From positions 1,230,501 through 1,294,500 of the forward strand of contig JACKFA010000002.1 of assembly GCA_020632715.1 (NCBI GenBank): a DNA stretch of 64,000 nucleotides, given 5' to 3'. A program made the translations under genes and the position numbers. Below are positions 57,488 to 64,000 of the stretch, piece after piece; position 1 is the first letter of the stretch, and each line of letters starts with the position of its first letter. The notes beneath the pieces were generated by a model. That model was given only the letters and a program-made list of their open reading frames with translations. It did no database searches and was not told where the DNA came from. The DNA is from Deltaproteobacteria bacterium. GTDB taxonomy: Bacteria; Myxococcota_A; UBA9042; PHBI01.

Positions 57488-58408
57488 TCAGCGCCGGAAG
57501 GCGCCCTGGATGCAGGAGAGCGTGTTGTTGTCGCCGATGGCCGCGTCGGCGCACGCGCGCGGATGGCTGGCGCCGGGTCGACGCGCGCGAACGCCGCGGC
57601 GTCGAGGCACGCCATCACGGAGTCGTCGCCGATGAGCGCGTCGTTGCAAGCGCGGAGCGCCGACGACGGGTCACCGCGGAACGCCTTCGCGTGCTGAAGG
57701 CACTGGAGCCCGTGCTCGTCGCCGATGACGGCGTCCTCACACGCCCGGATGGCGGGGACCGGGTCGTAGGTGTAGTCCCGCACGATGTCGAGGCAGCGCT
57801 GGGAGTTGGACCCGATGAACGCGTCACCGCACGCCTTGATGACGTTCGGCATCGCGCCCCACTGCGGCGGCGGCGGCACGCGGCCCGGACCGCGGTCGTC
57901 GGGCCTGACCGGAGGCGGCACGTCGCGGTCCGGCCCGCCCGGGTGCCGCGGCGTGCGCGGCTCCCACGCCTCGTCGTCATCGAACGCGAGGCCGCAGCGG
58001 ACCTGGTTCGGCCGCCGCTCGTCGTCGCTCGGCAGGCGCACCCGACAGAGGAAGTGCTGGCGACCGTCGAGCTCGAACGCCACGACCTTCCGGCGCACCG
58101 TCAGGTTGGACACCGTCGCGCCGCGCGTGTCGAGCGCGATGTCGTCCGCGAAGAACACGTCGAAGCGCTCCGAGTCCGTGACCACCCAGCCACGTCGGCC
58201 GCGAGACAGGTCGTCGATCTGGACGAAGGGGGCGCCGCGGTCCTCGGCGGCGACGGCGCGCACGCGCGCGTCCCCGCGGGTGACCGTCACGACGTCGACG
58301 ACGTCCGGCGAGAGCTTGAGAGGGGAGGGCGCGCGGCGGGCGGGCGAGCGTGTCCGCGGCGGAGGTCAACGTCAGGAGAGCCGCGGCGGCGGCGAGGGGC
58401 AGTCGCAT
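57488..58408 (-). pseudogene. Secreted Cys-repeat protein, two frameshifts
   Basis: About 306 residues when rebuilt. A signal peptide (MRLPLAAAAALLTLTSA) is followed by a beta-rich N-terminal domain (VRAVAAEDRGAPFVQIDDL, ALDTRGATVSNLTVRRKVVAFELDG in part). A Pro-rich linker leads to four tandem units of about 31 residues of the form CxDAxIGDxxxxxCLxxxxxxRxDPxxAIRA. The last unit reads CADAAIGDNNTLSCIQ and the end is GAFRR. Frames change at about 58,320 and 57,557. The repeat logic resembles the C-terminal units of the lipoprotein at 14028-15077. Function is unknown. Confidence 0.65.
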
Positions 58409-58482
58409 GAGGAACCTCGTGGTGGTGTTCTTGTGCGCCCCGCGCTTCGGGGCTCCGAGCCGACGTCTCGGGGTGCGGCCTC

Positions 58483-58511
58483 TTCATACGCCCACGTCAC
58501 GAGTTTGTCAG
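58483..58511 (-). promoter_or_regulatory. Sigma-70-type promoter of the Cys-repeat gene
   Basis: The minus strand reads CTGACA (58511-58506), 17 bp, TATGAA (58488-58483), about 75 bp before the ATG. Confidence 0.55.
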
Positions 58512-58630
58512 AGCGATGTCAGCGCGACGTGACCACCTCAGCGCGGGTCGCCGGCGCCGCCGCGTCTCGACGCGGCGACACGGTGTCTCCGGACGGAGAC
58601 GCCGACACCGTCGCAGCCTCGGCGAAGGCC

Positions 58631-59736
58631 CTACTCGGGCGCCGTCGGAGCCGTCGGCTCGTCGCCGACCTCGGGCAGGGCCACGATCTCCGGACCCGGG
58701 AAGAGGCAGGCGCTGGGCTCTCCGTGGCTCTGGAGCACGACGAGCTCGCCCGCGAGCGTCCGGCGCGCCGCGGTCTGGTCGAAGTCGACGCCGAAGCCCG
58801 GCGGGATCCAGCACTCGCTCACGACGAGCACCGCGACGTTGTCGAGCCGCAGATCGCCTCCGCGCGCGACGAGGTCACTCCGTCCGCCGCCGCTCGAGTT
58901 CCAGCGCGACACCACCGTCACCGCCTCGAGGGCGTCCCGGTCGGCCCGCTGGTGCACGTTCACGAGCTCCGGGCCGTAGGCCATGCGGCCTCCGTCGGCG
59001 TCGCGGCGGAACGTGAAGCGCGTCGTGCGCGCGCGGTCGACGGTCGCGTCGAGCGTCGCCGCGAAGAAGCTGACGTCCACCTCGCGCACGCCGCCGAGCG
59101 AAGACCAGACCGCCAGGACCTTGCCTCGGGTGCCGGGCTTGCGGTCGGCCTCGAGGTCGATCCAGAGGGCCCCGCGGCCAGTGCCTGCGCGGTCTCCCGG
59201 CGTCGTCGAGCCGAAGACCCGGCCACGCCAGCCGGCGGCGACGCCGCCGGACGCCTCGTCGACGGGGCGCGACCAGAGCTGGAACTCGAAGTGACCGTCG
59301 TCGGCGCGGGTCACGATCAGCCTGTAGAGGTCGAGCCCGCCGGGACCGACAGCCTCCCACACGCGCCGCGTCGCCGTCTTCTCGACCGGCGCGGTCGCCG
59401 CCATGGCGCTCGACAGCGGCTTCAGGATCTCCAGCAGCGCCGCGTTCACGGCGCGCGCCGTGCCGCGCATCGTCTCGTGGAGGGCCGAGGGCTCGCCGAG
59501 CGCCGCCGCGTGCACCTCGGCGCCGTCGAGCGCCGCGTCGACGATGGCGACGCCACCCGGCGTCGGGAACGCGAAGAGCAGCGTCTCCTCCGTCGGGAGC
59601 GCCTCCTCGAACGCGACGGTCGCGTCGCTGCCTCCATCGCCGTCGCACCCGCCGCCTGCGAGCGCGCCGGCCGTGAGGTCGCCGCGAGCACGAGGCCGCT
59701 CAGAGCTTCCATCCCGCGCGTTGCCACCGTGCCCAT
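58631..59736 (-). pseudogene. Lipoprotein of unknown function, one frameshift
   Basis: About 368 residues. A signal is split by a frameshift near 59,676: MEALSGLVLA in one frame continues as LTAGALAGGGC in another, giving a normal lipobox. The remaining 340 residues are in one frame, with a beta-rich pattern (LYRLIVTRADDGHFEFQLW, VDVSFFAATLDATVDRARTTRF) and an end rich in acidic/Pro residues. No family is recognised. GGAGGAG precedes the ATG at 59736; alternative starts are GTG 59739 and an in-frame ATG at about 59712. A near-consensus sigma-54 promoter lies upstream. Confidence 0.62.
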
Positions 59737-59807
59737 CACTCCTCCGCCTGCGCCCTCGCGACCCGACCGAGCCGAAACGAACCGAACCCAATCTATCGCA
59801 AGCTAGC

Positions 59808-59822
59808 GCAAGAAGGGTGCCA
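59808..59822 (-). promoter_or_regulatory. Sigma-54 promoter of the lipoprotein gene at 58631-59736
   Basis: The minus strand reads TGGCAC-CCTTC-TTGC. GG (59821-59820) and GC (59809-59808) are ten bases apart, about 72 bp before the ATG. The leader is rich in GGTTCGGTTCG-like repeats. Confidence 0.75.
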
Positions 59823-59919
59823 CGACGAGGTCGCGGTGACCGCGACCCCCGTCGCAGGCGCGCCGCTGCTCGTCGTGACGGGACCTGGTGCCTTCTGGAC
59901 GGGGCTCCCACGCGGCGCC

Positions 59920-59925
59920 TATGAT
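59920..59925 (+). promoter_or_regulatory. -10-like box before the second kinase gene
   Basis: TATGAT ends 13 bp before the kinase ATG (59939). The -35 region is weak. If used, the leader is only about 7 nt. Confidence 0.35.
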
Positions 59926-59938
59926 GCCGCGGTGTAAA

Positions 59939-61710
59939 ATGGTGGAGACACACCCGCCCATACCCGGCGTCACCGTCCATCGACGGCTCGCCGTCGGTGG
60001 CATGGGGAGCTCTTCCTCGCGGACGAGGCGCTCCCGGACGGGTCGTCGCGCGCGGTCGTCGTGAAGCGCCTCTTGCTGACCGCGGACGCGACGCACGCCT
60101 CGCTCTTCGCGCGTGAGGGGACGCCCTCGCGGCGCTCGACTCCCCCACATCGTGCGGCTCTATCGGCGCGGGCCAGGTTGGCTCCTCCTCGAGCACGTCG
60201 ACGGGCTCGACCTCGGGAGCCTCCTCGAGCGCCGGGCCCGCCGCGGTCGCCCACTCCCTATTCCCGCGGCGATGGCGGTCGTCACCGGGCTCGCGCGCGC
60301 GCGCTCGACGCCCTCCACACCGCCACGGGACCCGATCAGCGCCCGCTCGGCCTCGTCCACCGGGACGTGAGCCCTGGCAACGTCCTGCTCGGGCGCGACG
60401 GGGCGGTGAAGCTCACGGACCTCGGGGTCGTGCGGACGGCCGCGACCGACGCCGCCACTGTCGCCGGCGTCAAGGGGACGCTCGCCTACATGGCGCCGGA
60501 GCAGCTCCACGGGCGCGCCGCGGGCCCCGCGGCCGACCTCTACGGCGCCGCGCTCGTCGCCTACGAGGCGCTGACCGGCGCCCCGCGCGACCGCCGGGCC
60601 CGGTCGGGATCGCCGAGCTCCTCGCCGCCCGCGCGCGGCTGCCGGCCTCGATGCTCGCGCTGCGACCCGAGGTCCCGGCGACGCTGGAGGCGGCGGTGTT
60701 CGCGGCCCTCGCGCCCAATCCGTCGGAGAGGCCAGCGAGCGCCGCCACCTGGCTCGACGCGCTCCTCGCGGCCGGGGCCCGCCGGACCCAGCGGCGCTCG
60801 CGGACGCCGTCGCGCGCGCGGTGCCGGCTGATGACGGGCGGCGCCCCGCCAGGTCTCCCACGACGCCGGCGATGCCCGCGGTCCCGGGGCCACAGGTGGT
60901 CCTCGCTGCGCCTCCAGCCGGGCGATCGCCATCCGCCGCGGCGCTCGTCGTCATCCTCGGCGCGCTCGGCGCGCTCGTGGTGGTCCTGATCTTCGCCGTG
61001 TCGTCGGGAGACGGAGGCGCGAGCCGCTCACTCCTCCTCCTCGCGCCGGACGCGACGGCGCTGGCAGCCGGCACGCGTGACGACGCTGGCGTGGCCGCGA
61101 CGCGAGACGCCGGCCCGGTCCCCGGTGGCGACGACGACGACACCGCGCAGGTCGGGCTCGTCGCGGACACCGCTCCCACCCCGGATCCCGCGGCCGGGCC
61201 GAGCGCCTCCGATGACGCCGCCGCGCCGCCGGTCGCCGACACGCGCGCCGCCGCGGAGCCCGACGCGACGCCGACCGCCGCGCAGCGTGAGCGCGACACG
61301 GCGAGGCCCGCCGGCCGCCGCGACCTGGTCACACCGGCCGTCGCGCCTGCCGCCCTCTCCCTGGCCATCGTCGAGGGCGGGCTCGGGCCCATCTACGTCA
61401 GCGGCGCCGGGGCGAGTGGGCTCGCGCCGCGCGAGCTCACGGGCCTCGAGCCCGGACGCCGCGCAGCTCGTCCGTCTCCGGGGAGGGAGCCCGAGCTTCG
61501 AGGTCCGTCTGCGCCTGACGCGCCGCGCCGAGCACGCGGCCGCCACGGTGGGGGCGCCCGCCGGCACTTTCTATCAGGCCCGCTGCGGCGGCGTCTCGGG
61601 GCCGACGCCGCTCGTCGGCCTCGTCATCCCGGCCGCTGGGTTGCGCTGCGAGGTCGATGGGCCCGAGAACGCACGGCTCGGGGTTCATCGTGCGCGAGGC
61701 CGCGCCGTGA
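59939..61710 (+). pseudogene. Membrane Ser/Thr protein kinase, multiple frameshifts
   Basis: Rebuilt length about 590 residues. The N-terminus is MVETHPPIPGVTVHRRLAVGGMGELFLADE (read in pieces). VVVKRLL with the ATP lysine, HIVRLYRRG, LVHRDVSPGNVLLG and LTDLGVVRTA (DLG for DFG) follow, with KGTLAYMAPEQ. A kinase-tail helix region leads to a transmembrane segment (ALVVILGALGALVVVLIFAV), an Asp/Thr-rich linker and a beta-rich C-terminal domain ending FIVREAAP. HRDVSPGN kinases are characteristic of Myxococcota. Frames change at about 60,006, 60,119, 60,146, 60,300, 60,590, 60,785, 61,455 and 61,683. The stop overlaps the next GTG start (GTGA). Confidence 0.72.
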
Positions 61711-63285
61711 GCCGTCTCGAGCACGTCGCCATCGCCGCGCTCCTCGCCTCCTGCAGCGTCGGACACGGGCGCGGCGTCGCGCGCCTCGCGCTGTCGGAGG
61801 GCTACTGCGAGGACTACTGCGCGGCGGCGGTCCAGGCGCAGATATTTCGCCTCGGCGACTCCTTCCCCCGAGCCGGCCGAGGTCGTCGACTGCGGCGCCG
61901 ACATCGTCTTCGACGAGCTGCCCGCGGGTCTGCAGGTCGTGGTCGAGGTCGACGTGGTCGGTATCGACGGCGACACCCTCCTGCGTGGCACCTCCGATCC
62001 CGTCACCATCGTCGCGGATGGCGTCGCCGACGTCGTGGTGCCGCTCGCGTCGACCGCCCCCCGACCATCGACACGGTGGCGCCCGATCCCGTCCTACCCT
62101 CGGAGGGAGCGCGCGTGACGATCTCGGGGAGCGGCTTCGGCGCGGCCCCGGACGGGGACTCCGGGGTGTCTCTCGGCGTCGCCGAGCTGGCCGTAGAGGC
62201 CTGGGCTCCGGACGCGGTCTCCGCGGCGGTCCCCACGTCGAGCTCCGACACCAGCGGCCTCAGCGTGCGTCGGTGCGGCGTCCCGAGCGCTCCCTTCGAT
62301 CTGCGCGTGATCGCCCAGCCGGCGCCGGGCGCGGCGACCGTCCCGCAGCCGCCGGGATGTAGCGGGCGCGAGTTCGTCGGGGCCGCCGTTCCAGACAGCG
62401 ACAGCGACGATGTCACCGTCTTCGTCGCGGCGCGCTGCGATGACGCCGCGAGCGGCTACCTCCAGCGCTTCCAGAGCGACCGCGGCTGTCCGCTCGGTGG
62501 GAACGAGGTCTACCCGCTCGGTCACAGCCCGGGCGCGGTGGCCGTCACACAGGACACGGCCTATGTCGCCCTCACCGACGTCGCTGCCGTCGCGCGTGTC
62601 GCCATCGGCAGCGGCGGGGCGGCGGGTGACGTCGCGCTCGGCGACGGCGCCCGCGCCACCGCGGTCGCCGCCCGCGGGGGCCTCGCGTTCGCGATCGTCG
62701 ATGATGGCGGAGGCAGCTCCCTCGTGTCCCTCGCGGGCGGTGAGGCGGTCGCGGTCTCCGGAGTCGACCCCGGCCTCGGCCTCGTCGCCCTCGCCTGGGA
62801 TAGCCGGCGGCTCCTCGTGACGGCCCGATCCGGGGCGAACGGGAAGCTCGTCGGGGTGCCCGTCGATGGGGGCGTCGTGGCCTCCTGGAGCCTGGTCGGC
62901 TGCGCCGCGCCAGGCGCGCTCGCGACCGCCGTCGACGACCGCGTCGTCATCGCCTGTGGGGCAGCGCTCCCGCTCTCGGTGTCTTCGACGCGACGACCGG
63001 GCACCTCGATCTCCTCACCCTCGGAGCCGGCGCCGCCCCGGAGGCTATCGCCTTCGACGGCGTCGGCGACGCGTTCCTCGCCAATGACCCCGCCGGGGAC
63101 GCGCTCCACCTCGGGCGACTCGGCGCGACCGGCGCGACGCTCCTCGCCGATCTCCCCGCCGCCCCGTCCGGCGTGGCTCTCGTCCTCCTCGGCGGCAGTG
63201 GCCACCGCTTCCTAGCGACGTCGAGCGAGCTCGTCGTGCTCACGCCCTACGACGTCGTCGGCCCCTGCGGGAGGGGCACCCGTGA
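61707..63285 (+). pseudogene. TIG-domain lipoprotein with propeller-like region, frameshifted
   Basis: About 525 residues from GTG 61707. The lipobox IAALLASC is followed by a Cys-containing N-part, then a TIG/IPT domain (IDTVAPDPVLPSEGARVTISGSGFG). Repeats that look like a WD/NHL-type propeller follow (GDVALGDGARATAVAARGGLAFAIVDDG, GLVALAWDSRRLLVTA). Frames change at about 61,865, 62,060, 62,965 and 63,270. The stop (63283-63285) overlaps the next GTG start. Its place in the kinase operon suggests a surface partner of the kinase. Confidence 0.62.
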
Positions 63286-64000
63286 CGCGGCGACGAGGGC
63301 TCGCGGCGCTGCTCGCGCTCACCGTCCTCGCCGCGGGTGACGCCCGCGCCGCGTCGCCCGACGCCGGGCTCGCCCGGGCGCGCGTCTGCTATGACGCGCT
63401 CGACTACGATTGCGCCGAGCGCGAGCTCGCGGTCCTCCGCGAGGCGCTCTCCGACGCCGCCCCGAGGTCCGCGTCGCGATCCTCGCGCTGTCTGCCGAGG
63501 CGGCGCTGTCGACCGGTCGCCGGGCTCAGGCGGTCGATCATCTCGTGGCGCTCCTAGCCCGTGAGCCCGGCTGGGAGCCCCTGATGGCTCGTGGCCGGCG
63601 CCGTGGCGTGCCGCCCTCGCAGAAGCGCGCGGTCGCGCTCCGGACGTCGACCCACCGACGCTCGTGGGGAGGTCCCCGCGGGGCGCGCGGGGAACGCGCT
63701 GTTCGTGACCCTCTCGGCCACCGACCGGACCGGTGTCTCCCGGGTGATCCTCCACGTCACCCGGGCCGCTGGCCCCGACCAGCCGGCTGGAGACGTGCTC
63801 TCGTTCGCGATGGAGGCGCGTGATGCAGGCCGCTTCGTCGCGACCGTCCCGGCCGAGCTCGTCTCCGAGCCTGCGCTGCTCCTATGGGCCGAGGCGTGGG
63901 ACCGGCTCGACAACGGACCCGCCTCGTGGGGAAGTCGCGACGCCCCACACCGGGTCGAGGTCGCCGCGAGGCAGGATGACGCCAGCGTCGCCTCCGAGTG
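63282..64000 (+). pseudogene. Secreted TPR-like protein, frameshifted and cut by the window end
   Basis: The 5' part of a gene from GTG 63282. A signal peptide (VTRRRGLAALLALTVLAAGDARA) is followed by a helix-turn-helix repeat reminiscent of TPRs (ARARVCYDALDYDCAERELAVLREAL, VAILALSAEAALSTGRRAQAVDHLVALL). A beta-rich stretch follows (ALFVTLSATDRTGVSRVILHVTRAAG, SFAMEARDAGRFVATVPAELV). Frame changes near 63,460, 63,580 and 63,660. The 3' end is outside the window. It is the third member of the kinase operon. Confidence 0.55.

Overview
The window is extremely GC-rich (roughly three quarters G+C by eye). It encodes a protein set typical of Myxococcota, most likely a Polyangia-type (Sandaracinus/Polyangium-like) bacterium. 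The signs are a MYXO-CTERM sorting tail, a CDGxDNDCDG (MopE-type) metal-binding motif, many secreted or lipidated proteins with FG-GAP and TIG repeats, eukaryote-like Ser/Thr kinases, an NtrC-family activator, and giant SpvB/RHS proteins. The species cannot be named from this sequence.

Layout. 0-2.9 kb: the end of a lipid or polyketide-type cluster, with a fatty-acyl-AMP ligase, an acyl carrier protein and a lysophospholipid acyltransferase, followed by tRNA-Gly(CCC) with a clear promoter and terminator. 3.2-22.6 kb: two giant secreted SpvB/TcdB/RHS proteins (about 2,000 aa each). They flank a ligand-sensing histidine kinase, an NtrC-type sigma-54 activator, a Cys-rich lipoprotein and an unknown protein. 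22.6-29.3 kb: a remnant of a sensory-rhodopsin-transducer gene, an SDR divergent from a GH15 glucoamylase/trehalase, an MBL-rhodanese protein, a collagen-like lipoprotein and a small membrane protein. 29.4-36.6 kb: a four-gene, translationally overlapped surface-protein operon (C-type lectin/FG-GAP, TIG/FG-GAP, TolB-like propeller, M23 peptidase with MYXO-CTERM) ending in a 163-bp imperfect palindrome. 36.9-41.2 kb: small envelope proteins, a DUF2383-like protein, RecX and an unknown protein. 41.4-52.6 kb: lipoproteins, an FHA-like/winged-helix regulator overlapping a Ser/Thr kinase, and a penicillin-acylase-family enzyme. 52.9-64 kb: an ATPase-type regulator, a PH-like membrane protein, a patatin, a Cys-repeat secreted protein, a lipoprotein, and a second kinase operon running off the end.

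Two window-wide patterns stand out. First, nine sites match the sigma-54 promoter rule (GG-N10-GC with TGGCAC/TTGC-like flanks). Each lies in the right orientation a short distance upstream of a gene, including the kinase/NtrC operon itself, RHS2, GH15, SDR and MBL-rhodanese. A sigma-54-dependent program that includes a secreted RHS/Tc-like locus is the most interesting hypothesis here. Second, from about 53.7 kb to the end nearly every gene is broken by single-base frameshifts, about 26 in about 10 kb. Many sit in short G/C runs, and the protein sequence continues intact across them. That looks more like uncorrected sequencing indels than true decay, so coordinates and starts there are reconstructions.
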